Positions 11,194 through 22,649 are shown, counted from the stretch's first letter. The stretch: 64,000 nucleotides of DNA from Forsythia viridissima (GCA_030279155.1 CM059036.1:12703501-12767500); one strand, 5' to 3'. Made by a program: numbers and translations. Notes: a model not told the origin generated them from the letters alone.

Positions 11194-11829
11194 CTAGTTT
11201 CTGACATTATCATATGAATCATTCAGGCCCATCAGAAACTGCATCAGTTTGTTGAAAGAGCTCAGATCTGAGACTTCCTTTGCTGCTCCACAAGTGCAAA
11301 TTGGAGATGGCATAAGGCAAGCAATCTCATCCCATAATTTCTTTAGATTGGTGAAATATTTTTCTGCAGTGAGTGATCCTTGTGTCATGCTGCTGATTTC
11401 TCTCTGCAGCTGATACAACAAAGGTCCATTACATTCACCATATCTTTCATTCAGCTCATCCCATAGATCTTTGGCTGATGATGTATATATAAATGCTTCT
11501 ACTATCTCCTTCGAAATTGAATTTAAAATCCAAGATCTTACCATGCAATCAACCCTATTCCATTGATCAAAATTTCGAGATTCATTGTCTGGTTTTTCAC
11601 ATTTTCCATTTATGAATCCCAACTTTAATTTTGCCCCTAGTGCTAATTTAACTGATCTGCTCCAGCTGAGGTAGTTCTTACCTGTCAATTGTGAAGATAC
11701 TAGTGCCATTCCCGGATGATCCGAGCCTTGCAAGTCTAATGGATCACCATTAGAATACTCCTTTGTTGTAGCTCCTGTTTCCATTACTGGGGGCATTTGC
11801 AGATTATCCTGATCCCCATTGTAAGCCAT
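11194..11829 (-). CDS. Copia gag N-terminal segment
   Basis: 211 codons starting at the ATG 38 nt inside the primer site. It has the plant copia gag features LTGKNYLSWSRSVKLALGAK near the N-terminus and the UBN2-like block (WDELNERYGE ... LQREISSM). It forms the capsid part of the polyprotein. It ends at an in-frame TAG (11194-11196) directly after YDNVRN, where the frame clearly continues into the next segment. Confidence 0.93.
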   Translation of the reverse strand: MAYNGDQDNLQMPPVMETGATTKEYSNGDPLDLQGSDHPGMALVSSQLTGKNYLSWSRSVKLALGAKLKLGFINGKCEKPDNESRNFDQWNRVDCMVRSWILNSISKEIVEAFIYTSSAKDLWDELNERYGECNGPLLYQLQREISSMTQGSLTAEKYFTNLKKLWDEIACLMPSPICTCGAAKEVSDLSSFNKLMQFLMGLNDSYDNVRN

Positions 11830-11868
11830 CCTGTTGCTTCAAGTGTCTATGGATATGTGGAGAAATCT

Positions 11869-11881
11869 GGCTCTGATACCA
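11869..11881 (-). other. tRNA-Met primer binding site of copia element
   Basis: Minus strand reads TGGTATCAGAGCC directly next to the 5' LTR, complementary to the 3' end of initiator tRNA-Met. Confidence 0.95.
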
Positions 11882-12132
11882 TGTTCTAAACGAAGGGAAA
11901 GTTGTATATTTATTCCACGTTAATGATTGAGGCTCAGTGTAGTGTATATATACACAGCAAACCTAACAGCATGCATAACAGTCAGCATGCATTGAACAAA
12001 CTGCAACCTAACAGCATGCATAACAGTCAGCATGCATTGAACAAACTGCAACCGAAAAGAAGGAGATTCTAACTGAATGAAAACAGAATAAAACTGAGAC
12101 AGAATAAACTTGAAATGGAATTTATTTCATCA
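11882..12132 (-). repeat. 5' LTR of copia element
   Basis: A 251-bp partner of the LTR at 6948-7198, with the same ends and the same internal 45-bp duplication. It is followed by the second TSD copy GATGA. Confidence 0.95.
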
Positions 12133-12206
12133 GATGAGTGGCGACTTCTTGGAGAACACGATGTGTAAAGGCCACACGTTTCAGCCTTTCGAGAAATTAA
12201 AAATAC

Positions 12207-12673
12207 TGTTATGAAGAAGGACCTACTGCACCATCAAGAGAAGCAGAATCATAGTGGAAACCAGCTGAAGTAGATGAGGAAGATGTTCTGCACTGGAATG
12301 GGATGAAGAGAATGAGCAACCGAGGGAAAGCAAATAATTGAAATTCAAATCACTCCTCCGTGACGCCATTTTGTTTTACTTAAGTTGTTTTACATTTTAT
12401 AAGTTGTAATAATGAAAACACGTTTTTATTTCATTGCTATTATATGTAGAGCCGGAAGAGAGAAAATGAATTATGTTGAACTCAATGCTTAGTGAATATT
12501 CTTCCATTCTATCTCTCTTCTCCTCCGATTTCTTCATGTTCTTAATTTCTTTTGGTTTTACTCGTCCTATAATTGAGATTGATTATCTTCAATTGAGCGC
12601 AAGTTTATACAAAACTAATACATTTGGTTGATTTTGAGTGAAATTCTTCATCACTGGAGCTTCATTCATTACA
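12207..12673 (+). repeat. 5' LTR of gypsy chromovirus
   Basis: 467 bp, followed two bases later by the primer site TGGTATAAGAGC (12676-12687), a near match to the initiator tRNA-Met complement. It differs from the 3' LTR by many substitutions and small indels, so this insertion is much older than the adjacent copia element. Confidence 0.93.
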
Positions 12674-12675
12674 TT

Positions 12676-12687
12676 TGGTATAAGAGC
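12676..12687 (+). other. Primer binding site of gypsy chromovirus
   Basis: TGGTATAAGAGC two bases inside the 5' LTR; one mismatch to the usual TGGTATCAGAGC. Confidence 0.85.
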
Positions 12688-12699
12688 ATTAAGATCCTA

Positions 12700-13794
12700 A
12701 ACAAGATAGAAACTAGACTAAAAGCTAGTGAGGAAGGTTGGAAAGGGTTGACAAAGAGATAAACAATCTGGGAGCTGCCTACACCACAGTTGCTGTTAAG
12801 GTGGTCTCAACTGAAAACTTCTTAGAATATTGAGCACTAAACATGATAACTATATGTTAGAGATAAATGATAAATACGAATCTATAGTTGCTATGCTTGC
12901 TAAAATAAGTATGTCTAAGAATAAACAAGTGGAAGGAAGTATGTCTAAGGATAAACAAGTGGAAGGACTTCATGTAGGTTCAGCTGAAGGAAGAGTATTG
13001 GGTGGGAGATTTGGGGTGAGATTAGAACTGGGAAGAATTGGAATGATACCAGATTGAATCATAAACTCCCTAAAATTGATTTTTCTCATATTTGTGGTGA
13101 AAACTCGAGAGAGTGGGTGAGAAAAGCCAACAAGTATTTCCAATTGCATCAAATACCAGAGGATATGAGAGTGGGTATAGCTGAGATGTACTTGAAAGGG
13201 AAGGCAGATATGTGGTTTCATGGATTCCAGTCTAGCCATCCAAATGTTGATTGGGGACTTTTGACCACTGAAGTGTGCATGAGATTTGCTAAAACTACTG
13301 GTGAAGAAGTGGTAGAAACTTTTTGCAAAATTAGGCAATATGGGGAGATTGCTGAGTATGTGGAGAAGTTTGAGGAATTAAAGGCTCAAGCTATGCAAGC
13401 TTTACCAAACCTACCTGAAACTTACTATATTAGTGTGTTTACAACTGGGTTGAAAGGAAAAATTAAATCCATGGTTAAAATAATCAAACCTTCTTCTTTA
13501 ACCCAAATCATTGAAATTGCCTTACTACAAGAAACAACCATATCAGCCATCAGTAAAAATATCAAGACTCACAAGCCTTATATCCACCCTAAACCACATG
13601 AATCACTGCATACAGAAACCAAAAGACCAAGCCCTCCTTTTTCTTATAAAACCCTTACCCTTGCTGATTTGCAAACAAAGAGAAATTTGGGACTTTGCTT
13701 TAAATGTGATGAGAAGTATACAATTGGACATGTTTGTAAGAACATAATGTTAAATTACATATTTGTGGCCAAGGAGGAAAAAGATGAGGCATGA
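12700..13794 (+). pseudogene. Gypsy gag
   Basis: The main open part is 13054-13794 (246 codons). It has a retrotransposon gag core (WVRKANKYFQLHQI ... MYLKGKADMWF ... EYVEKFEELKAQAM) and a zinc knuckle CFKCDEKYTIGHVC. The short frame 12830-13057 just upstream holds two copies of a MSK-KQVEG unit and probably belongs to the gag N-terminus, separated by a stop and frame change. The frame ends at TGA 13792-13794 and continues in phase into the protease part. Confidence 0.88.
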
Positions 13795-13800
13795 GAGAAT

Positions 13801-14955
13801 GTGTTAGCTAAAGAAGAAGATGTGGGAGTCATGCAAATTTCTCTAGATGCATTGATGAGAACCTTTGTCTACAAAACTATTAGGATCCCAAGGAGAGTTA
13901 AGGGCAGAAGCATGTCTATTTTGATAAATAGTGGAAGTACTCATAGCTTCATAGATGATAAGTTGGTACAAGCTCTTGGATATCAGATTGATGATAGCAA
14001 GCCTCTAACTATGACTGTGGCCAATGGACAAAAGTTGGACATTAAACCTATTTGTCAACCTATAATCTGGCAGATGGAAGGTATAGAGTTTCAATATAAG
14101 CTGAGGTCCTTACAACTTGGGGGTAGTGACATGGTCTAAAGGGTCAATTGGTTGATCCAATTCGGACCAGTAACTTTTGACTTCAAATAGGGGCATATCA
14201 GTTTTTTGAGTAAGGCAGAAAGAATGACACTTTGCAGTGGGAATGTTGATAGTAGGATTGAACTAATTAACGGTTCCCAATTGGAGTCCATACTAGTCCA
14301 ACAGCCTTATGGATTAGTGGGGCAGCTTAATACTATTATGGAGGAGGAAGTGACAGAAACACCAGAAAAGTTGAAGCCCATCTTGGCTGAATTTGATGAT
14401 GTTTTCCAAGAACCTAAGGACTTACCTCCATAGAGATTGCATGATCACCACATTCCACTCAAACAAAGAGCTCAGCCATTCCAGATTAGGCCCTACCGAT
14501 GCCCCTTCATTCAGAAAGCTGAGGTGGAAAAACTGATAGAAGAAATGTTGGCCATTGGAATTATTCGACTCAGCAATAGCCCATTTGCTTCTTCTATATT
14601 ATTGATGAAAAAGAAGGATGGCACTTAGAAGTTTTGTGTGGATTATAGACAACTCAATAACCTGCCCATGAAGGACAAATATCCTATGCCCTTAATTGAT
14701 GAATTACATGGGGTTAATTACTTTACAAAGATTGATCTTAGAGCTGGAAACCATCAGATAAGGGTCAAGCCAGGTGATGTGTATAAAACAACCTTTAAAA
14801 CTCACAAAAGGCTGTATGAATTCAAGATTATGCCATTTGGGTTAACCAATGCACCAGCCATATTCCAAAGTCTGATGAATGAGATCTTCAAAGAGCAGTT
14901 GAGGAAAAATGTTCTAGTTTTTTTTATGACATACTGGTATATAGCAAGGACATGA
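13801..14955 (+). pseudogene. pol: Gypsy protease and reverse transcriptase
   Basis: In phase with gag. The protease active site reads ILINSGSTHSFI, so the catalytic Asp is replaced by Asn. RT follows: PFASSILLMKKKDGT, then an in-frame TAG (14626-14628) where gypsy RT normally has Trp, FCVDYRQLNN, IDLRAGNHQI and MPFGLTNAPA. Further stops lie at 14137-14139 and 14431-14433. At about 14925, inside the run of T that encodes the YxDD-type box, one base is missing, so the catalytic Asp-Asp pair falls out of frame. The tail of RT (LSKCAFGQIKIEYLGHVIN) is then read in the frame of 14952-15152. The element cannot move by itself. Confidence 0.9.
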
Positions 14956-15152
14956 CAAGCCATAGTGAACATTTAGGGACTTTACTTCAACTGTTGAGAC
15001 ATCATCAATTTTATGCCAAATTGAGCAAATGTGCTTTTGGCCAGATCAAGATAGAGTATTTGGGCCATGTGATAAATCAACAAGGAGTAGCAGCTGATCC
15101 TAAGAAGGTAGAGGCTAAGCTAAGTTGGCCTCCTCTAATTAATGTCAAGTAG

Positions 15153-15660
15153 TGGAGGGGATTTATTGGCTTGACTGGTTATTATAGAAAGTTTTTGAAA
15201 GATATGGGACTCTAGCTAGACCTTTAACCGAATTGTTGAAGAAAGATAGTTTCATATGGTCAGAGACAGTAGAGACAGCCTTCAATAGACTAAAGGTGTC
15301 CATGAGTTCCACTCATGTGCTTGCCTTGCCAGATTTCACACAGCCTGTACTGATGGAAAAAAAAAATACCCCTGGCTTATATCAGTAGGGCTTTTGGATA
15401 GAGAAGTCTAGTCATGTCCATTTATGAGAACGAGTTACTTGTATTTGAGACTGTTGTGGTCAAGTGGAGCCACTATCTGGAGGGGCACCATTTTATAATA
15501 AAAACAGACCACCAATCATTGAATTTTTTACTAGAGCAGAGAGTCACTACACCATTGCAGCAGAAGTGACTTACTAAATTAATAGGGCTAGATTATGAAA
15601 TTCAATACAAAAAGAGGAGTGAGAATGTTGTTGCTGATGCTCTTTCCATGAGAGGAGAAT
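15153..15660 (+). pseudogene. Gypsy RNase H remnant
   Basis: Between RT and integrase. Fragments of the tether and RNase H domain are readable with stops and shifts: WRGFIGLTGYYRKFLK, then YENELLVFETVV and KTDHQSLNFLLEQR, then ADALS. This order is that of Ty3/gypsy pol. Confidence 0.8.
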
Positions 15661-15959
15661 GGGAATGCATTGTTGTATCACTACTTGTTCTAGCTTGGGT
15701 TCAGGAAGTGATGGATAATTATAAGGATGATACTACTATTAAAGAGAATATTCAAGCCTTGGTGATTTATCCTATCGCTGATCCCTTACATCAGTATCAT
15801 AATGGTTTATTAAAATACAAATCTAAAATCTACATTGGCAGTGGAGGTGACATCAGACACAGAATAATACATAATATTCATTCTTCACAAGAGGGAGGTC
15901 GTTCAGGGATCTAGGCAAGTATATTGAGGGCTAAATAGCTGTTTTTGTTTTTGGCCGGG

Positions 15960-16560
15960 CATGACACAACAAATTAGAAAGGAGGTCATGTAGTGTGATG
16001 TGTGCCAGAGGTGCATGAGAGAACATGTTCCTTACCCAGGACTCCTCCAACCCTTTCCTGAACCTCAGTATTCGTAGAGCCATATATCTATGGATTTTAT
16101 AGAAGGGTTGCCCAAATCTGAGGGCAAGGATATGATTATGGTGGTGGTTGACAGATTCACTAAGTATGGGCACTTTATTTCCTTATCTCATCCATACTTA
16201 GCAAGGAATGTAGCTCAATTGTTCTTAGATAACATTAGTGGATTACATGGCTGTCCTCAATCTATTGTATCGGATAGGGACAAGGTCTTCACCAGTACAT
16301 TTTGACAGGAGCTGTTCAAATTATTGGAGACCAAACTACATATGAGCACATCATATCATCCTTAGACTGATGGCCAAACCTAAAGATTCAACCAATGCTT
16401 GGGGATGTATCTCAGTTGCATGACATATACCAGACCCAAGGCATGGAGAAAATGGATCTCCATGGCAGAAATGTGGTACAATACCACTTACCACCCGGCC
16501 ATTCAAAGGACTCCTTTCGAGGCTCTTGTGGGATTCCTCTTCCACAACTAGCTACGGGAA
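15960..16560 (+). pseudogene. Gypsy integrase
   Basis: It starts with the zinc-binding tail (CDVCQRC), then the catalytic core: MDFIEGLPKSEGKDMIMVVV for the first Asp, SDRDKVFTS for the second, and the region with STSYHP.TDGQT for the third motif, all interrupted by stops (for example TGA 16303-16305). The open fragment 16090-16305 covers the first two acidic motifs. Confidence 0.85.
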
Positions 16561-17144
16561 CCTACCAACAAATTAATATTGCTGCTGTGAATGACTTATT
16601 GCAAGAGAGGTATAGAATGGATCAAATGCTGAAAGAGAAATTGGCACAAGCCAGGGCTAGAATAAAACATTATTCTAACAAAAATAGGACAGAAAGAAAG
16701 TTTCAGGTTCGAGATTGGGTTTATTTAAAGCTTCATCCATATCAGCATCAATCTATCATCAAAAGGGATAATCAGAAACTCAGCCCTAAGTACTATGGAC
16801 CTTACAGAGTTGAAGAAAGAGTTGGAGAAGTTCCTTACAGATTAGGTTTACCAACATACTCTAAAATTCACCCAACATTTCATGTTTCCTTGTTAAAGAA
16901 GAAGATTGGGGATAAAGCACTAAAGGTTGAAGATTTACCTGTGGATACAAATGGAAAAGTTTTGGATAAACAGCCATTGAAAATTATCCAAGCTGGAATA
17001 TTCAACAAGGAAAGTGAAGCTAGGGTTAAATAGTTGATTCAGTGGGAGGGTCAATCTGAAGAAGATGCAACTTGGGAGGATTCAGCATATATAAAAAAGC
17101 ACTACTCTCCATTTAAACCTTGGGGACAAGGTTTAGATAAGTAG
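16560..17144 (+). pseudogene. Gypsy integrase C-terminus with chromodomain
   Basis: Part of the frame 16395-17033 (212 codons). It includes the typical post-core block (VRDWVYLKLHPYQH ... YYGPYRVEERVGEVPYRL ... HPTFHVSLLKK). After TAG 17031-17033 the chromodomain signature IQWEGQSEEDATWED follows in the same frame, up to TAG 17142-17144, which overlaps the polypurine tract. The chromodomain in chromoviruses guides integration toward particular chromatin. Confidence 0.9.
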
Positions 17145-17150
17145 GGGATT
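17141..17150 (+). other. Polypurine tract of gypsy chromovirus
   Basis: GTAGGGGATT directly precedes the 3' LTR. Confidence 0.75.
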
Positions 17151-17610
17151 TGTCATGAAGAAGAACCTGCTGCGCCATATGGAGAAGAAGAATCACAGTG
17201 GAAACCAGCTAAAGAAGATGAGAAAGATGTTCTGCAGTGGAATGGGAAGAAGAGAATGAGCAACCGAGGGAAAGCAAATAATTGAAATTCAAATCACTCC
17301 TCCACGACGCCGTTTTGTTTTACCTTTTATAAGTTGTAATAATGAAAACACGTTTTTATTTCATTACTGTTATATGTAGAGCTAGAAGAGAGAGAATGAA
17401 TTATGTTAAACTGAATGCTCAGTGAATATTCTTTCATTCTATCTCTCTTCTCCTTCGATTTCTTCATGTTCTTAATTTCTTTCTTATTTTGGTTTTAGTC
17501 GTCGTGTAGTCAAGTTTGATTATCTTCAATTGAGATCAAGTTTATACAAAACTAATACATTTGGTTGATTTTGAGTGAAATTCTTCATTAGTGGAACTTC
17601 ATTCATTACA
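17151..17610 (+). repeat. 3' LTR of gypsy chromovirus
   Basis: 460 bp, the diverged partner of 12207-12673, with the same TG...CA ends; followed by TSD AATAC. Confidence 0.93.
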
Positions 17611-17615
17611 AATAC

Positions 17616-18119
17616 CAGTCCTCACACTTTCCTATTCATAATCTATACATAATACACTATAATCTAACATTATTACTAGGAACTGCACAAAGCTTATAGA
17701 GAGAGTGATGCGCAACCGTGTTCGAGAGACAGAGAGAGAGAGAGCATATCCTTTCATATTTAGCCCTAATTTGAGAGGTCTTTGGTTTTATATAAGGATC
17801 CAACAACTATTATTGGATCTTGGCTTACTGTTCAGATCTGTCCCAAAAAGTGTGTTTTCCTTTAGGTGGAACGAAAAAAGTTAAGCGGGAAGTAAAATTT
17901 TTAGAGGGAAAAATTGGTCCTATTTGATAAACTCTATAGACCCTATATGATCAAATTTTAATGTTTTGAAATTTTTACAATTCACATGTTGTACACTAAA
18001 ATAATATAAAAAATTAATATATTTTGAAAAAAAATACAATTGCATATTTATGCATTCTAATTAATAATTTACTACCTATTTATTAATTAGTTTAAAATAT
18101 TTATTTATAAAAAATAGTA
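17616..18119. other. Non-coding stretch between gypsy LTR and CACTA end
   Basis: AT-rich sequence with a short GA-rich run near 17720-17745. No gene is recognised. Confidence 0.5.
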
Positions 18120-18601
18120 GAATAGATTTGTGACAAATGTTGTTATCACAAGGACTAATAAGCAACGAATGTGGATGTCATGGTTTGTTTTCCATCATCT
18201 CTACAAGCTAAAGCAATGACAAATATAGGTGTCGCAAATTTTTTCTTCTATCTTAAAATTTTTAGCAACAAATATTACTTGTCGCAAAAAGTAGACTTAT
18301 TGCATCACAAAAAACTTTGTTGTAAGAAATAAAAGTTTGTCACCATAAGTTTTCTACCAAATATATTTTGGCGCCAAGCTTCTCTTCATGTTTTTGGCGA
18401 AAATCTTTATTATTTGTTCATTTCGACATTTTGCGACAATTTTTTATGTTGCCTTATTTTTATTTTTTTTTGTACTTGTCTTTCCACTAAAATTTTTGTG
18501 ACAAACTTTAAAAGCGTGTCCCACTAAATCACTTATCTATCGCGACAAATTTATGTATGTCGCAAAATATCTTTTTGCGAAATAGAGATTTTGTTGTAGT
18601 G
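18120..18601 (+). mobile_element. Right end of a CACTA-like DNA transposon
   Basis: The right terminus reads TTTTGTTGTAGTG at 18589-18601, which is CACTACAACAAAA on the other strand, the classic CACTA start. Inward of it are many TGTCGC / GCGACA / GTCGCAAA subterminal repeats. The matching repeat-rich segment at 3630-4245 may be the other end. The bases after 18601 are AGA; no partner 3-bp TSD can be verified because the left terminus is not clear. Confidence 0.65.
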
Positions 18602-20823
18602 AGAGGACTAACTTCCAGATTGATATGGTTTAATTTATATTCGTATTTAAGCAACATGAAAAATAGCACCAGATTATTTTGTTGCAAACGTAGTGTTCGT
18701 CTTGGAGGTTTAGGTTGTTCTAAAACCTTGCTATGGAGGTCAAGACTCATTCGAATGAGCCTATATCTTCTTTTAATTCTCTTACTACAAACCCGACCGT
18801 AACAAGGTTTGACATTTGACTGACAATTACATTCATAAGAATTTTTTGGTACAAAAAATAAGCAGCTTTAATGTAACTTATCAAAAATAATTGCAAAAAA
18901 GCAACAACCAACATAACCTCTTTATACAATCCATGCAACATGGCCACCAATAACTATTATATAGTGAATCAACTCTAATGAAAATAAAGGCAGTCTATAG
19001 TTTAAGTTGGGTTCCATTGTTCAAACAAGGGTTGCACTGCACGTTTGCAACCCAAGCCATAAGATAAAAGCAAAAGAAAGCATTTGAAGACTGGAAAACA
19101 ATATATGCAGATGTAATGGAGAACATAGAAGGTCGAGTCTTATAGCAAATTGGAAAAAAAAAATGTAAATATCATAAAGTTGGAGAACATAGAAGGCATC
19201 AAATCACTGGCGGAGGGACGGGAGCACGTGCCCCTCCTGAATTCTGGAATATTTTTATAATAATATTTTTTAATTTTAAATTAAAACATGATAATAAAAA
19301 TTTAGACTAGGTTTCTGTGCTTGAGTGGTTAAGATTTCATATTTCTTATTTGAGGACTAGGTTTTGAATCTCAAAAGTCATGTCTTTATGTTTCTGTTTT
19401 TCTTTGAGAAATTTGTGCAACTAGTATTTAACCTTTAACGGCTCTACCAAAATTGTTTTCAGTCCTCAACCTTTTGTTGCTTTCGTATATTTCATCTTTT
19501 GTTTTTCTTTACATATTTCTTTCAACTTCAGCGTTAATTTCCTCAAGTGAGATATGCACAAGCTAATTTTTTAAGGGTATAGTTATCAAAATACTATGTT
19601 TGATTGTTTTAAGTAAAATGTTGTTGATTCCCCTTTTTTGTTTTCTTTACTATTTTCTTTTATTTATAGTTAACCTAAAATTGACTACTTTTTGTATTTT
19701 CATAAACTTAGCTTTATTATTTTTTCATGGCTCTCACCCAGCTATCGCTATGCCGTCAACCTCGTAGCGCCGTCATCCACAGTAGTGCCACCACTACATC
19801 CATCATGGGAAAATTAATCTATTTATAGAAGTCTGTGCAAAAGTCATAATATGAAGAGCTGCGTATTATATCTTACGAATTCCTTTTTCTCATTTCGTTT
19901 TTGCATATTAGGATTGCTGGGTCAAAAACTCCAGGTTTCTTTAGTACATTCAATTTTTCATATATTACATCTTTTATTTTGGCAAATCATTCCTCTATCG
20001 ACATTCTTCGACGGATTTTGATTCAACATCGTTGCTTTCGTTCAAAATATTGCTTGTTATATTGTACTATAAATATCTTGTCAACAATTATTTATTTTTT
20101 ATTTCATTCTACTTCATAGAGCGACATAATTTTATTGTTAAATGTAAAGATATGTGACCCAATTTATTATCTATGTTATTTAATACCACATAACATGGTA
20201 TTAATAAATAACATACTAAAAAAAATTGTAGAGCTTGCTTAGAATTTGTATCAAAATATATATAACAAATATGAGTAAAAAGAGATCAAGTTTCAATTAC
20301 CGCATCCATCCACCTACCAACTTGTACCCTCTACCTAACAGCATATACCATATTGATCAGTTTTATTCCAATTATTAAACGTCTTATTCTTTTTGTATTA
20401 ATATTATAATGCAACTATAAAACACATATATGATTTATTGAGCCTTTCAAATATTATAATACAGGTATGAAACACATTATATTGATTATTTCTCACCACT
20501 TTACATATAATATATAAAAGCATCATAAATAGGTCTCAAATAAAGCAATAACGAGATCTTTTTAATTTCAAATTATAAAATATAAGAAATACTTGTCACG
20601 TTAATTATAATTTATTCATTAGAGTTGTGAAACATGCAAAAATATTATCTTAATCGCAGTGGTTAATACATTAATAGATTTTGTTGGATACATGTTTAAA
20701 GAAATTAAGAATGCTGTCCATGCATGTGTTACTTAAACACAGCGCAAGTGCAGTTCAAAATACTACTTATTGCCATCATAAATTAAAGAAATTTTTTAAT
20801 CTGATTTGTTTGAACATCACCAT
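18602..20823. other. Non-coding stretch, no gene recognised
   Basis: AT-rich, with several short open frames lacking domains. It contains a possible tRNA-derived SINE (about 19309-19400) and a short foldback near 20171-20214 (TATTTAATACCA against TGGTATTAATAAATA). Nothing else is supported. Confidence 0.5.
19309..19400 (+). mobile_element. Possible tRNA-derived SINE head
   Basis: GTGCTTGAGTGGTTAAG resembles an RNA polymerase III box A of Ser/Leu-type tRNAs. About 40 bases later, GGTTTTGAATCTCA resembles box B (GGTTCGANTCC) with mismatches. The spacing fits a tRNA-derived SINE. No TSD or tail was defined, so this could be chance or an old tRNA pseudogene. Confidence 0.3.
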
Positions 20824-22216
20824 TGATAAGTGCATTGCACTTATCCAAGCCTTTAAACTAAGTTTTTATTTCGTTATTTTATTAATTTTCTACTTAATTT
20901 ATTATATTTTCTTTTCTATTTTAATTTTGGACATGTTTAATAGTAAGTGGAGAAAAATAGATGAAAACAACAATAAATTGGAAGATATTTCAGAAGTATG
21001 AGGATTAAATTATACTCAATTGAAGCTTGGAGGACCACATTGGAGGTTATTAAAAGTGTTGAGGACTAAAGAATACAAAATCTAAAATTAGAGAACCAAA
21101 GTCGCACATTCAAATAACTTAAGTTGGACGACCTCCCAGCACCATGATTCAACAGCATAGAGCAATTCAACTAAACTGGGCGATCACCGAGGAATGCATT
21201 GGGGCGATCGTGCAGTGTAAATTTTGGTCGACGAATTTTTGATTCCTCTTTGTGTTCAACTCCAATTAGGAAACTTTTTGAAACGCAATTTTTATGATTT
21301 TTTGGGATCCTTTTTTGCACTATTATAGAACTATAAATATGAGTTATTAATTCATAATTTGGAAGCTGATTTGAGAGACGATTTGGGAGCTGATTTTATT
21401 ATAGCCGAATTTAGAGAAAAAAAAAACAAGAGGTTTTGTCTTTTGAGTTTTTTCTTATCTTGGTGATGGCAATTATATATTTTCTTCTTCTTAGTATGTT
21501 TTAGACTAAATTCTTTTTGTGCTATGATTATGATGAAGCTTGTAGTTTATAAATTATATTTGAAAACTTGATTTTTGACGATTTGTATCAATATAGTTTT
21601 GAATAATTAATTTTTATTTATTTACCTCTACATAGTAATTGTATGATTGTTGTAGTGTGTTTTACTATCGAGAGATTGAAAAAAAGCTAAAAATAATTTT
21701 AATTATCTTAAAGTCTGATATGAGATATAAATATAGTGTTATGCTTTTTAATTATCAATAAAAACTTAATGCATTCTTGTGTATTCACATTCGTCATAAA
21801 AATATAGTCGAGTCATATATATGGATATGTTTGATTTTATTCGAGAGAAACTGTTAAACAATTTATAGATATTGATTGTCATAATAGATGTTCTTTATCA
21901 AAATCTAGAATCAAGATTGATGAATTAACAACTATAAGTAGATTCGAGATCCTAATACTTTTCTTTTCTCAAATTTAAAGTAATTGGTCATAAATTTAAT
22001 TTTTTACTTATTTGAGTTATAATTATTTAATTATTCTTAGTTCAAATTTTAGTTAGTTCTTAGTCACCAAATCTTTAAAAATTAATTTGATTCGGTTAAA
22101 GTTATTATAATTGAATTAAAGTATCTATATCCACGTGGGCACGATACTTAGACTCAAAATCCATTATATTACTTGTTCAATCCGTACATTTACGGTACAA
22201 ATAAAATTTGCTAACA
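20824..22216 (+). repeat. 5' LTR of Tat/Athila-type element
   Basis: Starts TGATAAGTGCATTG and ends GCTAACA just before the primer site. Its first 21 bases after the initial T are an almost perfect palindrome (GATAAGTGCA-T-TGCACTTATC). A GGGCGATCNCC-like motif is present once or twice here and several times in the 3' copy. Confidence 0.75.
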
Positions 22217-22222
22217 AATTTT

Positions 22223-22240
22223 TGACGCCGTTGTCGGGGA
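22223..22240 (+). other. tRNA-Asp-type primer binding site
   Basis: TGACGCCGTTGTCGGGGA, close to the TGGCGCCGTTGCCGGGGA found in Tat/Athila/Ogre elements. Confidence 0.9.
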
Positions 22241-22649
22241 TTTAGTTTTAGTTTTTTTTTTTAGTTATATTAACACGAATTCGAACTTTATTTATTTATT
22301 TAATTATTTATTATTATTTATTGTTTATTTTAGTATTTGATTTGTCTCTTTTCAAACCGTTGCATGTGAAGTGTGAGACACGAGTCTCTAATTCCAGCTG
22401 ATCTAAAGATCGAACACACTTTTCATCGTAGGCAAAAAGAAAGAAGAAAGACACACCAAAAGACCAAAAATAACAAATACAATGAATAACAAAGAAATTG
22501 CTCAGGCAGGACGGGAGATTAATGAAGACAATATGCTAGTTAGAGATTTTATAACTCCGCAGATCATCCATAGACAATCTAGCATTTTTTATCCACTTTT
22601 TAGGCAGTCGAACCTTCAGTTGAAGACTAATGTAATTCATCTATTTCAT

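Larger units (their letters stand above)
6948..12132 (-). mobile_element. Complete Ty1/copia LTR retrotransposon (5185 bp)
   Basis: Two 251-bp LTRs (6948-7198 and 11882-12132) differ at about three positions that I can see. The TSD is GATGA at 6943-6947 and 12133-12137. On the minus strand the order is 5' LTR, tRNA-Met primer site (11869-11881), one long gag-pol frame (11829 down to 7207), polypurine tract GAGGAGGGGA (7199-7208), 3' LTR. The domain order protease, integrase, RT, RNase H is that of Ty1/copia. The frame is broken only by three in-frame stops, so the insertion is fairly recent. Confidence 0.97.
12207..17610 (+). mobile_element. Complete but decayed Ty3/gypsy chromovirus (5404 bp)
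   Basis: LTRs at 12207-12673 and 17151-17610 start TGTTATGAAG / TGTCATGAAG and both end TTCATTACA. The TSD is AATAC at 12202-12206 and 17611-17615. The order gag, protease, RT, RNase H, integrase, chromodomain identifies a Ty3/gypsy chromovirus. The zinc knuckle spacing and the short LTRs suggest a Reina-like lineage, which is tentative. It lies only 69 bp from the copia TSD, so the two elements are neighbours and not nested. Confidence 0.95.

Noticed and set aside
19200..19260. GGCGGAGGGACGGGAGCACGTG stretch as a promoter or transposon end
   Set aside because: Resembles a common terminal motif of plant repeats, but no partner end or TSD was found.
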